64,000 nt of DNA from Clostridia bacterium (GTDB taxonomy: Bacteria; Bacillota; Peptococcia; DRI-13; UBA5745), in NCBI GenBank assembly GCA_018434325.1, contig JAHDPO010000004.1, positions 62,001 through 126,000 on the forward strand. Reading direction: 5' to 3'. Made by a program: the position numbers and the translations under genes. Each line of letters opens with the position of its first letter. Position 1 is the stretch's first letter. The notes under the pieces are model-generated. The model searched no databases. It was not told where the DNA came from and saw only the letters and a program-made list of their open reading frames with translations. This document shows positions 1 to 7,181 of the stretch, piece by piece.

Positions 1-509
1 TAAAAGCCGAGGTGGAAAAAGGCAAATTCCGTTTGGATCTCTATTACCGCTTGAATGTGATCAACGTGGAGCTGCCTCCCTTGCGGCAGCGCAAGGAGGA
101 TATCGATCTTTTAGCTGCGGCAATCCTGGCCAAAAAAAATGCCCGTCATCAAAAAAACTGTGTTTTTGCCTCCGGCGCTTTGCAGGAGCTGAAAGGCTAC
201 GATTGGCCGGGCAATCTGCGGGAATTGGAAAACACCATCGAGAGGGCTGTGATTTTGTCGGAAAGCCCCGTCATCACCCGGGAGCTGATCCAGGTTTTTG
301 TGGGCGACAAGAAGGAAAGCCAGTCTTTCAAAACCTTGCGGGATGTGGAATTGGAGCATATTTGGCAGGCCTTGCACCGCAATGGCCGCAGCCTTGAGGG
401 CAAAAAGAAATCGGCGGCAGAGCTGGGGATATCCCTTGCCACCTTGTATAATAAGCTGGAGCGTTACCCTGAATTAGGAAGGGATACAGATAAAAGAAGC
501 GGATTCTAG
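1..509 (+). CDS. Sigma-54-dependent transcriptional activator, C-terminal part (cut by window start)
   Basis: The reading frame is open from the first bases of the window, so the N-terminus and most of the AAA+ domain lie outside. What is visible is the end of the sigma-54 interaction domain (GKFRLDLYYRLNV, then LPPLRQRKEDI, both hallmark AAA+ activator motifs), the sensor-II-like WPGNLREL segment, and a Fis-type helix-turn-helix near the end (AAELGISLATLYNKLERY). Such proteins remodel sigma-54 RNA polymerase at -24/-12 promoters. A matching sigma-54 promoter lies about 215 bp downstream of its stop and palindromes that may be its binding sites begin at its stop codon, so it very probably controls the adjacent dehydrogenase operon. 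The signal it senses cannot be told because the regulatory domain is missing. Confidence 0.93.
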   Translation, partial: KAEVEKGKFRLDLYYRLNVINVELPPLRQRKEDIDLLAAAILAKKNARHQKNCVFASGALQELKGYDWPGNLRELENTIERAVILSESPVITRELIQVFVGDKKESQSFKTLRDVELEHIWQALHRNGRSLEGKKKSAAELGISLATLYNKLERYPELGRDTDKRSGF

Positions 510-539
510 TTGTTAGAATCCGCTTCTAATTGTTAGAAT
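501..539. promoter_or_regulatory. Two palindromic activator-binding sites (UAS candidates)
   Basis: Two copies of the palindrome TTCTA-N5-TAGAA lie at 504-518 and 524-538, centres 20 bp apart (about two helical turns). The first is extended to GGATTCTA/TAGAATCC (501-508 with 514-521) and contains the stop codon of the activator gene. The distance upstream of the -24/-12 promoter at 725 (about 200 bp) is typical of enhancer-binding protein sites. Site 1 could also act as a weak transcript-end hairpin. Assignment to the neighbouring activator is inference. Confidence 0.62.
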
Positions 540-560
540 AAATTAAATTGTTCTTGATAA

Positions 561-580
561 ACCTTGTTTTATTTCAAGGT
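561..580. other. Small AT-rich hairpin between activator sites
   Basis: ACCTTG (561-566) and CAAGGT (575-580) form a 6-bp stem with an 8-nt loop. There is no T-tract after it, so it is not a good terminator. It may be an incidental or regulatory structure in the intergenic region. Confidence 0.3.
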
Positions 581-602
581 AGAATCAGAAGCTAACAGTC
601 TA

Positions 603-621
603 AATTCTAAGAAATAGAATT
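603..621. promoter_or_regulatory. Third palindromic activator-binding site
   Basis: AATTCTA (603-609) and TAGAATT (615-621) repeat the same TTCTA-N5-TAGAA palindrome seen twice at 504-538. It is centred 81 bp downstream of the second copy and about 115 bp upstream of the sigma-54 promoter. Three copies of one exact motif in this short stretch support a real operator family. Confidence 0.6.
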
Positions 622-637
622 AGGGCCTATGTCAAGG

Positions 638-724
638 CAAGTCGGAAAAATGCGGAAAGACGAAAAAATCACGCAAACAAAGGAGGTTAGTAAAAAATTT
701 TAATTGCAGCGGTATTCCGACTTG
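638..724. repeat. Widely spaced 10-bp inverted repeat abutting the sigma-54 promoter
   Basis: CAAGTCGGAA at 638-647 is perfectly complementary to TTCCGACTTG at 715-724, with 67 bp between. The right arm ends exactly where the -24 element begins. It could be two half-sites for a second regulator or a looping element; no function is known. An AGGAGG-like stretch at 681-686 inside it is not followed by a plausible gene start. Confidence 0.4.
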
Positions 725-742
725 TTGGCATAAAATATGCAA
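725..742 (+). promoter_or_regulatory. Sigma-54 (-24/-12) promoter of the dehydrogenase operon
   Basis: The sequence TTGGCATAAAATATGCAA carries the invariant GG (727-728) and GC (739-740) with exactly 10 bases between them, matching the sigma-54 consensus TGGCAC-N5-TTGCA closely. It lies 63 bp before the first start codon and is preceded by three palindromic activator-site candidates and a sigma-54 activator gene. Confidence 0.85.
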
Positions 743-804
743 CAGTATTAGCTCATGTTTAGAAATGTGGATGGTGGAATAAAAAAGAGGGAGGAATTAG
801 GATC

Positions 805-1119
805 ATGCGTGTGGTGAAACATCCGATTTTGCCGGAAGATACGAAACCGGAAATGACGATCTTCTTTGATGGCAAAGAAATTCCAGCCAAAGCGGGAGAA
901 CCCATTGCCTCTGCGCTTTTGGCTTCGGGGGTTCGGATATTCAGAGAAACCGCCAAAAAGGGCTATCCCAGGGGAATTTTTTGCGGTATCGGCCGCTGCA
1001 CAGACTGTGTGATGACCGTTGATGGTCAGCCTAATGTGCGCACCTGTGTCACTCCTGTCCGTCAGGGCATGAAAGTGGAAACTCAAAAAGGCTTAGGAAG
1101 GTGGTCGGAAGAAGCATGA
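805..1119 (+). CDS. Small [2Fe-2S] subunit of a multi-subunit amino-acid dehydrogenase (HcnA/SoxA-N-like)
   Basis: This 104-residue protein matches the stand-alone ferredoxin-like subunit of HcnABC / opine-oxidase / dye-linked proline dehydrogenase type enzymes. A plant-type [2Fe-2S] loop is visible (FCGIGRCTDCVMTV, followed by a fourth Cys in VRTC). It starts with ATG behind a strong GGGAGG site and is the first gene of a five-gene operon in which every start overlaps or touches the preceding stop. It would pass electrons between the flavin subunits. The family also includes the N-terminal part of heterotetrameric sarcosine oxidase alpha; the true substrate cannot be read from sequence. Confidence 0.85.
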   Translation: MRVVKHPILPEDTKPEMTIFFDGKEIPAKAGEPIASALLASGVRIFRETAKKGYPRGIFCGIGRCTDCVMTVDGQPNVRTCVTPVRQGMKVETQKGLGRWSEEA

Positions 1120-2219
1120 GAAAAGTACAAGCTGTAATTGTTGGCGGGGGACCTGCAGGCTTGGCTGCTTCTATTGAAATTGCTAAGGCCGGCGGCAAGG
1201 TTGTAGTCATTGACGAAAATGGCAAGCCCGGCGGACAGCTTTTTAAGCAGATTCATAAATTTTTCGGCTCCAGAGAGCATAGGGCCGGTGTTCGCGGCTA
1301 CGATATCGGCACCCAATTATTGAAAGAGACGGAAGAACTGGGCGTCGAAGTTATTTTAGACGCTCCCGTTTACGGCTTATTCCGGGATCCTGCCGGCATT
1401 ATGGTCAGCTATATGAAAGATGGCCGGGAACAAGCCATTATAGGCGAAAAAGTAATTTTGGCGACCGGCGCCGCCGAGAATGCTTTGGTATTCCCCGGCA
1501 GCACTCTGCCCGGTGTCATGGGAGCCGGCTGCGCTCAGACCATGATCAATGTCAACCGGGTGCTGCCCGGTCAAAAAGTCATCATGGTTGGTTCCGGCAA
1601 TGTGGGTCTTATCGTTTCTTATCAGCTGATGCAAGCCGGCGCCGAAGTATTGGCTCTTGTGGAAGCAGCTCCCAGCATCGGCGGCTACGGCGTTCACGCC
1701 GGCAAAATCCGCCGGGCAGGTACTCCCATTTATGTGGGCCATACGATTAAACGTGTCCTCGGCAAGACTCAGGTTGAAAAAGTCGAGCTGGTGGCTTTGG
1801 ATGAGAAGTTCCAGGAGATTCCCGGCACGGAGAAGATGCTGGAGGCCGATACGGTCTGCATCGCCGTCGGTCTGACTCCTTTAACGGAATTAGCCTGGCT
1901 GGCCGGCTGCGAGTTCACCTTTATTCCTCTTTTGGGCGGTCATATCCCCATCCATAATGAAGATATGGAAACCACAGTGCCCGGCTTATATGTGGCCGGC
2001 GATATTGCCGGAGCCGAAGAAGCCAGCACGGCTATGGAAGAGGGCCGCCTGTCCGGCATTGCCGCCGCCGAAGCCCTGAAGCTTTATACGGCGGAAGATG
2101 CCAAAACCCTGAAAGCTGAAGTATGGGACAGAATGAACGCTCTGCGCACCGGTCCTTTTGGCCAAAAACGCTATGATGCAAAAGAACAGCTGCTGGCAAC
2201 GGCAAAAGGAGGGAAGTAA
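1116..2219 (+). CDS. FAD/NAD(P)-binding oxidoreductase subunit (HcnB/OoxA-like)
   Basis: A 367-residue pyridine-nucleotide-disulfide-type flavoprotein. The N-terminal dinucleotide-binding loop (VIVGGGPAGLAAS) and a second Rossmann loop (VIMVGSGNVGLIVSYQ) about residue 150 bind FAD and NAD(P)H; ATGAAENAL and the late GLYVAGDIAGAEEAS segment are typical FAD contacts. The ATG at 1116 overlaps the previous stop (ATGA) and has an AGGAAGG site; a GTG at 1101 is a poorer choice. In HcnB/PDH1-alpha-like complexes this subunit links the amine-oxidising flavin subunit to NAD(P) or another acceptor. It is somewhat shorter than HcnB homologues because the iron-sulfur C-terminal domain is encoded separately downstream. 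Confidence 0.87.
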   Translation: MRKVQAVIVGGGPAGLAASIEIAKAGGKVVVIDENGKPGGQLFKQIHKFFGSREHRAGVRGYDIGTQLLKETEELGVEVILDAPVYGLFRDPAGIMVSYMKDGREQAIIGEKVILATGAAENALVFPGSTLPGVMGAGCAQTMINVNRVLPGQKVIMVGSGNVGLIVSYQLMQAGAEVLALVEAAPSIGGYGVHAGKIRRAGTPIYVGHTIKRVLGKTQVEKVELVALDEKFQEIPGTEKMLEADTVCIAVGLTPLTELAWLAGCEFTFIPLLGGHIPIHNEDMETTVPGLYVAGDIAGAEEASTAMEEGRLSGIAAAEALKLYTAEDAKTLKAEVWDRMNALRTGPFGQKRYDAKEQLLATAKGGK

Positions 2220-2220
2220 G

Positions 2221-2733
2221 ATGGCAGACGGCGTCAAAATCACCGGCATTCCTACGATGGAAGAGCTGAAAGCCACTCCCGGCCTGGTCAGCGACCAGCG
2301 TTTTGAAAAATCTGCGGTGGCGGTTATTGAGTGTGTGCAGGAAATCCCCTGCAACCCTTGTGAAAAAGCTTGCCCCTTTGGAGCCATCATCGTAGGCTCG
2401 CCCATCACCAACCTGCCCGTTATCGATGAAGACAAATGCACCGGTTGCGGTCTTTGCCTGGCTCAGTGCCCCGGTCTGGCCATTTTCCGTGTCGAGAAGA
2501 ATTACACCGACAGCACCAGCATGGTTGAGTTCCCCTTTGAATACTATCCTCTGCCCGAGGAAGGGGAGACGGTGCCCTGCGGCGGCCGTGACGGTCAGTA
2601 TATTACTGACGGCAAGGTCTTGAAAATAAAGAAGACGAAGCAGATGGACGGTACTACTTTGGTTTCTGTGGAAGTGCCTAAGCAGTATTTTATGGATGTC
2701 AGAACGATTTGCCGAAAGGGGGGGAGCAAATGA
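2221..2733 (+). CDS. Two-[4Fe-4S] ferredoxin-type subunit of the dehydrogenase complex
   Basis: The 170-residue protein has two cysteine clusters: CVQEIPCNPCEKACPFGA, which is irregular, and the classical CTGCGLCLAQCPG. These would hold two [4Fe-4S] clusters. The start at 2221 sits one base after the previous stop with an AGGAGGG site; an in-frame ATG farther upstream at 2158 lies inside the previous gene and lacks a site. The C-terminal third (from about residue 100) has no recognisable motif. Its position between flavin subunits indicates an electron-transfer role within one complex. Confidence 0.83.
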   Translation: MADGVKITGIPTMEELKATPGLVSDQRFEKSAVAVIECVQEIPCNPCEKACPFGAIIVGSPITNLPVIDEDKCTGCGLCLAQCPGLAIFRVEKNYTDSTSMVEFPFEYYPLPEEGETVPCGGRDGQYITDGKVLKIKKTKQMDGTTLVSVEVPKQYFMDVRTICRKGGSK

Positions 2734-3017
2734 GTGCTTGCGGTGCAGAAGATCAGGTATTTGTTTGCCGCTGTGAAGAAATAACCAGAGAAGAAATTGC
2801 AGAGGCGATTGCCGACGGCGCTACTACGGTGCGGGGAGTCAAGGTGCGGACCGAAGCCGGCATGGGCTTGTGCCAGGGCCGGGGCTGCCGCAAAATTATC
2901 CAGCAGATGCTTTCTCAGGCCGGCGTAAGGCCTGCTGCCGAAGTCCTGCCCTCCACGACCAGGACGCCTGTTCGTACGGCCAAAATCGCTGAATTTATCA
3001 ATGAGGAGGACGACTGA
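2730..3017 (+). CDS. BFD-like [2Fe-2S] subunit
   Basis: This 95-residue protein is a bacterioferritin-associated-ferredoxin-like (BFD) domain: the paired cysteines VCRCEE near residue 13 and LCQGRGCRK near residue 58 are the four cluster ligands. In HcnB, NirB and related proteins this domain is fused to the FAD/NAD(P) subunit; here it is a separate gene. The ATG overlaps the previous stop (ATGA), and the gene overlaps the next start in the same way, so all subunits are probably made in fixed ratio. Confidence 0.83.
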   Translation: MSACGAEDQVFVCRCEEITREEIAEAIADGATTVRGVKVRTEAGMGLCQGRGCRKIIQQMLSQAGVRPAAEVLPSTTRTPVRTAKIAEFINEEDD

Positions 3018-4195
3018 TGACCAGAACAGCAGATGTAGCCATCGTCGGCGGCGGCGTTAATGGCTGCTCCATAGCTTATCGCTTGGCCAAAGCCGGTAAA
3101 AAAGTAGTCTTGTGTGAAAAAGGCGACTTTGCATCCGGGGCCACCGGTTCTTGCGACCAGATGGTTATCCTCCAATCAAAAAATCCCGGCATCCATTTGA
3201 AGCTGGCCCTGGACAGCGCCGAGCTTTTCCAAACCCTGGCCCAGGAGCTGGATTACGACATCGAGTATTTCAAGCACGGCGGCATGATTACCATCGAAAA
3301 CGAGATGGAAATGAATGTCATGACCGACTTCGTAGCCAAGCAGAAGAAGATCGGCCTGGAAGTAGATATCATCAGCAGAGAAGATGCGGCCAAACGGCAG
3401 CGGGGTCTGGGCGAACACCTTTTGGGCTGTACCTATAGCCCTCAGGACGGCCATGTTAACCCCTTCAAGTTAAACATGGGCTTTGCCCAAGCCGCCAAGA
3501 AGGCCGGCGCCGAGCTGCTGATCGACGCTGAGGTCACCGATTTCAAAATGGCCGGCGGCAAGGTAGTCGGCATTAAAACAGCCAAAGGCGATGTGGATGC
3601 GGAGACTGTAATAATCTCAGCCGGCGCCTGGAGCCCTCTTTTGGGCCAGAAGCTGGGCCTGAAGCTGCCCATTAAACCCCGCCGGGGCCAGATCATCGTT
3701 TCTCAGCCCTGCGCTCCCTACATCGTAGGCGATATTTTATCGGCTCAGTACATTGTGGCCAAGTATCATCCGGAAACCTTATTGAACGCCAAGGATAGAG
3801 GCATCCAGCTGGGCGTGGGCCTGGCCATCAGCCAGACCGCCAGAGGCGGTATCCTCATCGGCGCTACCCGGGAATTTGTGGACTACGATGTAAGCAATAC
3901 CAGGGAAGGCATCAGAGAAATTCTCAAGAATGCCGCCAGGTTAATGCCGGGCCTGAAGAATCTCAATATCATCCGGATCATGGGCGGCGTCCGTCCCTAT
4001 ACGCCTGACGGCTTGCCTTTAGTGGGTTACGTCAAAGGCATGGACGGCCTCTTTATGGCTGCCGGCCATGAAGGCGACGGTATTGCTCTCAGCGCCATCA
4101 CCGGCAAGATCGTTGCCGGCTTGATCTGCGAAGGCAAAGCTTACACCGATGTATCCGCTTTGGATCCCAACCGGTTTGAGCTTTTCGCCAAATAA
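3017..4195 (+). CDS. FAD-dependent D-amino-acid-oxidase-family catalytic subunit (HcnC/OoxB/PDH-beta-like)
   Basis: A 392-residue DAO-family flavoenzyme. The FAD-binding loop VAIVGGGVNGCSIAYRLA begins at residue 7, followed by the DAO hallmark GATGSCDQ segment, and the C-terminal GGVRPYTPDGLPLVG ... GHEGDGIALS segment is typical of glycine oxidase / proline dehydrogenase / sarcosine oxidase beta. It should oxidise a secondary or D-amino acid (glycine, sarcosine, proline, hydroxyproline or an opine) and hand electrons to the iron-sulfur subunits encoded upstream. It is the last gene of the operon, with a strong terminator 80 bp after its stop. No substrate-specific neighbours (racemase, reductase) lie in this window. 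Confidence 0.85.
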   Translation: MTRTADVAIVGGGVNGCSIAYRLAKAGKKVVLCEKGDFASGATGSCDQMVILQSKNPGIHLKLALDSAELFQTLAQELDYDIEYFKHGGMITIENEMEMNVMTDFVAKQKKIGLEVDIISREDAAKRQRGLGEHLLGCTYSPQDGHVNPFKLNMGFAQAAKKAGAELLIDAEVTDFKMAGGKVVGIKTAKGDVDAETVIISAGAWSPLLGQKLGLKLPIKPRRGQIIVSQPCAPYIVGDILSAQYIVAKYHPETLLNAKDRGIQLGVGLAISQTARGGILIGATREFVDYDVSNTREGIREILKNAARLMPGLKNLNIIRIMGGVRPYTPDGLPLVGYVKGMDGLFMAAGHEGDGIALSAITGKIVAGLICEGKAYTDVSALDPNRFELFAK

Positions 4196-4209
4196 TGCTT
4201 ATCCGCAAC

Positions 4210-4304
4210 TCAAAACCTCGGTTTTGAATTGCCGCACAAATTGCCATCAACAACTTCACCATAGCTGCAGGAGGAGGAAAGTCCCCAAAGACTTTCCTCT
4301 TTCT
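4210..4304 (+). terminator. Hairpin plus rho-independent terminator after the dehydrogenase operon
   Basis: GAGGAAAGTC (4274-4283) and GACTTTCCTC (4290-4299) form a perfect 10-bp stem with a 6-nt loop, followed by TTTCT. A smaller hairpin, TCAAAAC/GTTTTGA at 4210-4227, precedes it. The rest of the gap to 4453 holds no gene; a possible weak promoter lies near 4365-4395. Confidence 0.8.
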
Positions 4305-4453
4305 GCGTTTAAAAAGAAAAGCAGCTGTGAATTTTCGGTGAAAAAAATGGCAAAATCCTTTATTGCCGCAGAAAACTGCGATATTATAGGGGCGAGGGAT
4401 ACAATGAAAATTTTTACAAAGAATATATTTAAATATTAGGAGGCGTAATCGAT

Positions 4454-5683
4454 ATGGAAAGATCAGATTGGGAGAAAGCGGAGCAAGGCCGCGGCGGTTG
4501 TGCAAAATCCTTGATTTTTATTGCGCTATTACTTATAGGCGCTTTAATCGGTGCTCTGACTTTACATTTTGTAACGGGCGCACCCCTTAATGTCAGCGAC
4601 AGCCGGCTGTTGCCTGAATCCGAATCACAGGGCCAGGATCCAGCTTCCGGCCAGACGCCTGCCGCAGCCGGCAGCAGGCGGGAAAATTACGGCCGCAACA
4701 TCATGTCTTCGGATACGGTGCGGGATATCGTAGCTCAATGCGGCGACAGCGTGGTAAGGATTACGACGGAAGTAACGAGAACATCTTCGCAAAGTCCCTT
4801 TTTCAATGATCCTTTCTTCCGGGATTTCTTCGGTTATCCCCAGGAAACTCAGAAGCAGACGGGCTTGGGTTCCGGTTTTCTGTTCCGGAAGGACGGTTAT
4901 ATTTTGACGAACAATCACGTGGTGGAGGGAGCCGATAAGATCAGCGTCTATCTGACCTCTAACGAGAACCCTTATGAAGCAAAGGTTATCGGCCGGGCGC
5001 CGGAGCTGGATCTGGCGGTGATCAAGATTGAAGGCGATAATTTCCCCTATTTGACCATTGGTGATTCCGATCAGGTATACGTAGGGGATTGGGTAGTGGC
5101 CATCGGCAATCCTTACGGCCTGGATCATACGGTGACTGTAGGCGTTATCAGCGCCACCGGCCGACCCTTAAATATTGAGGGCACCATGTACCAAAACCTG
5201 CTGCAGACCGACGCCGCCATCAATCCCGGCAATTCCGGCGGTCCTATGCTGAATCTCAACGGCGAAGTCATCGGCATCAATACGGCGGTAAACGCCACGG
5301 CCCAGGGCATCGGTTTTGCTATTCCCAGCAGTACGGTTTTGGATGTGCTGCAGGATCTTGAAACGGGTGTGGACCGGGTGCGGCCCTGGATCGGCATCAC
5401 GATGCAGCCCATGTCTCAGGACATGATCCAGTACTTTAATATCGAAGGCATGGAAAGCGGCGTCATCGTTTATAGCGTAGTGGAAGATGCGCCTGCCGCT
5501 AAAGCCGGCATTAAAAGAGGCGATGTGCTTTTGGAAGTGGACGGCCAGAAAATCACTGATTCCACTCAAGTCCAATCCATTGTTGCCAGCCGCAAAGTCG
5601 GCGACATCGTAAAAATAATCGTTTATCGCGATGGCGGTCAGGTGGAATTTATGGTAAAATTAGAAGCCAGCCAAAGTCAGTAA
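4454..5683 (+). CDS. Membrane-anchored HtrA/DegP-type serine protease with PDZ domain
   Basis: A 409-residue S1C protease. One hydrophobic segment (about residues 20-40, after a basic cytoplasmic start) anchors it, so the protease faces outside. The triad is complete: His155 in TNNHVVEGA, Asp186 in ELDLAVIKIE and Ser261 in NPGNSGGPM. A single PDZ domain follows (about residues 310-400, with GVIVYSVVEDAPAAKAGIK and GDVLLEVDGQ). This family degrades misfolded envelope proteins. The ATG follows an AGGAGG site at 11 nt. Architecture and length match HtrA/YyxA/YkdA of Bacillus. It stands alone, with a palindromic repeat at its stop codon. Confidence 0.95.
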   Translation: MERSDWEKAEQGRGGCAKSLIFIALLLIGALIGALTLHFVTGAPLNVSDSRLLPESESQGQDPASGQTPAAAGSRRENYGRNIMSSDTVRDIVAQCGDSVVRITTEVTRTSSQSPFFNDPFFRDFFGYPQETQKQTGLGSGFLFRKDGYILTNNHVVEGADKISVYLTSNENPYEAKVIGRAPELDLAVIKIEGDNFPYLTIGDSDQVYVGDWVVAIGNPYGLDHTVTVGVISATGRPLNIEGTMYQNLLQTDAAINPGNSGGPMLNLNGEVIGINTAVNATAQGIGFAIPSSTVLDVLQDLETGVDRVRPWIGITMQPMSQDMIQYFNIEGMESGVIVYSVVEDAPAAKAGIKRGDVLLEVDGQKITDSTQVQSIVASRKVGDIVKIIVYRDGGQVEFMVKLEASQSQ

Positions 5684-5715
5684 TACTGTTGCCGGATTTT
5701 AATCTGGAATAGTAT
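5683..5715. repeat. Palindromic repeat, copy A
   Basis: A nested inverted repeat: ATACT (5683-5687) with AGTAT (5711-5715) enclosing CCGGATT (5692-5698) and AATCTGG (5701-5707). The same architecture and core (CCGGATTTTAATC) recurs at 25444-25478 after rpe. It overlaps the last base of the htrA stop codon. It may be a dispersed REP-like palindrome or a terminator remnant; it lacks a T-tract here. Confidence 0.5.
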
Positions 5716-5737
5716 GAACTGGCAAAAGCAGGCTTCA

Positions 5738-5774
5738 GCCGCCGCTTGAAACGGGGCGAGTCCTTTCAGGCGGC
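5738..5774 (+). promoter_or_regulatory. Leader hairpin ahead of nfeD
   Basis: GCCGCC (5738-5743) pairs with GGCGGC (5769-5774), and TGAAA (5747-5751) with TTTCA (5764-5768), giving a bulged stem that ends 20 bp before the nfeD start. There is no T-run. It may be a processing or translation-control hairpin in the nfeD-floA leader. Confidence 0.4.
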
Positions 5775-5794
5775 GGAGAAATGGGGTGGGTATC

Positions 5795-7153
5795 ATGAAA
5801 AAAAATAGTAAAGCCGGGGTAGTCCTGTTGCTGTTGTTCAGCATGCTGTTGTTGTCCTTTGCACAGCCTGCCGGCGCGGCTCTTGCCGCCGGCAGAAACG
5901 CCGGAACCGCTGCCGAAGATAAAGTCTATATTATATCTGTGGAAAAAGCAGTGGAGGAAGGCTTATCCAGCTATATGCAGCGGGCCTTCAGTCTGGCTAA
6001 CCAGGACAGCGGCGCCAAACTGATCATTTTGGAGATTGACACGCCGGGAGGCTTGGTTACGGCAGCTCAGTCGATCAGAAAGACCATAGAGGGATCGCCG
6101 ATAGAGACTGTAGCGTTGGTGAAAGGCGGCGCTATTTCCGCCGGCACCTATATCGCCATGAGCTGCGATAAGATTGCCATGCAGCCCGGCACTACCATCG
6201 GCGATGTGGAGCCCCGGGTAGGCAATGAAGTAGCAGATGAGAAGTACCTTTCCGCCTGGCGGGCTGAGATGTCGTCGCTGGCTGAAGCCCGTGGCCGGGA
6301 TAAGGAAATTGCCAAAGCCATGGTTGATCGGGATATGGTCATTGAGGGCGTCAAGGAGGCCGGACAGCTTTTGACGCTGACGGCTAATGAAGCTCAAGAA
6401 CTGGGCTATGCCGATTATCTGGTGGCCAACCGGGGAGAGTTAAAGGCTCTTTACGGCCTTGAGCATGCCAGGGAAATGGAGGTCGAGGTTTCGGCGGCGG
6501 AACGGGTAAGCCGTTTCGTTACCAATCCCAGTATAGCTCCTTTCATCCTGATGATCGGCATCGCCGGCGTCATCATTGAGGTACTGACTGCCGGTTTCGG
6601 CGTTGCCGGCATCATTGGCGCCGGTTGCCTGATCCTTTATTTTGCGGGCCACATGATTGCCGGTTTCACCGGCTGGGGCGCTATCCTGCTTTTCCTTGTG
6701 GGTGTTATCCTGCTGGCGATTGAAGCTTTTATACCGGGCTTTGGCGTCTTCGGCATTTCCGGCACCCTGGCCTTGATGGTATCTGTCATTTTGGTGGCGC
6801 CCAGCTTCCAGATAGGCCTGCAGTCTTTCGTCATCGCCTTTGTCGGCTCCATTATTCTGATTGGGCTGGCCGTCAAGTTCCTCAGGAGAAGCAAGTATTG
6901 GGATAAGCTGTCCCTGCAGCTTACTTTTAATAAAGAACAGGGCTATATTTCCCAGAAAGAAGATTTCAGCGTCTATATCGGACGCAAGGGCAAAACCGCC
7001 ACTGCTTTGCGGCCCGCAGGCATTGTGATGCTGGAGGATGGCAAACGCCTCGATGTGGTGTCCGAAGGTGAATTTGTAGAAAAAGATCAATGGGTGATCG
7101 TCTCCAGGATCGACGGGCCAAAGATATTTGTAACTCGTCATCCGATGATGTAA
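5795..7153 (+). CDS. nfeD: NfeD-family membrane serine protease (ClpP-class)
   Basis: A 452-residue protein with a signal peptide, an extracytoplasmic ClpP-class protease domain (about residues 40-225, with the Ser-containing GGAISAGTYIAM segment and TPGG near residue 80), then 4-5 membrane segments (about 235-365) and a C-terminal OB-fold NfeD domain. Long NfeD proteins partner flotillins/stomatins, and here the next gene is the flotillin floA, exactly as yqeZ-yqfA in Bacillus. The ATG at 5795 is preferred to the GTG at 5786 because the GGGGTGG site fits it. The pair acts in membrane microdomains and envelope stress. Confidence 0.93.
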   Translation: MKKNSKAGVVLLLLFSMLLLSFAQPAGAALAAGRNAGTAAEDKVYIISVEKAVEEGLSSYMQRAFSLANQDSGAKLIILEIDTPGGLVTAAQSIRKTIEGSPIETVALVKGGAISAGTYIAMSCDKIAMQPGTTIGDVEPRVGNEVADEKYLSAWRAEMSSLAEARGRDKEIAKAMVDRDMVIEGVKEAGQLLTLTANEAQELGYADYLVANRGELKALYGLEHAREMEVEVSAAERVSRFVTNPSIAPFILMIGIAGVIIEVLTAGFGVAGIIGAGCLILYFAGHMIAGFTGWGAILLFLVGVILLAIEAFIPGFGVFGISGTLALMVSVILVAPSFQIGLQSFVIAFVGSIILIGLAVKFLRRSKYWDKLSLQLTFNKEQGYISQKEDFSVYIGRKGKTATALRPAGIVMLEDGKRLDVVSEGEFVEKDQWVIVSRIDGPKIFVTRHPMM

Positions 7154-7181
7154 ATATAATAACCGTTAAGGAGGAAAGTTC

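Noticed and set aside
681-733. AGGAGG-like site with a TTG nine-codon frame before the sigma-54 operon
   Set aside because: Spacing to the TTG is too long and the frame crosses the sigma-54 promoter, so it cannot be part of the transcript.
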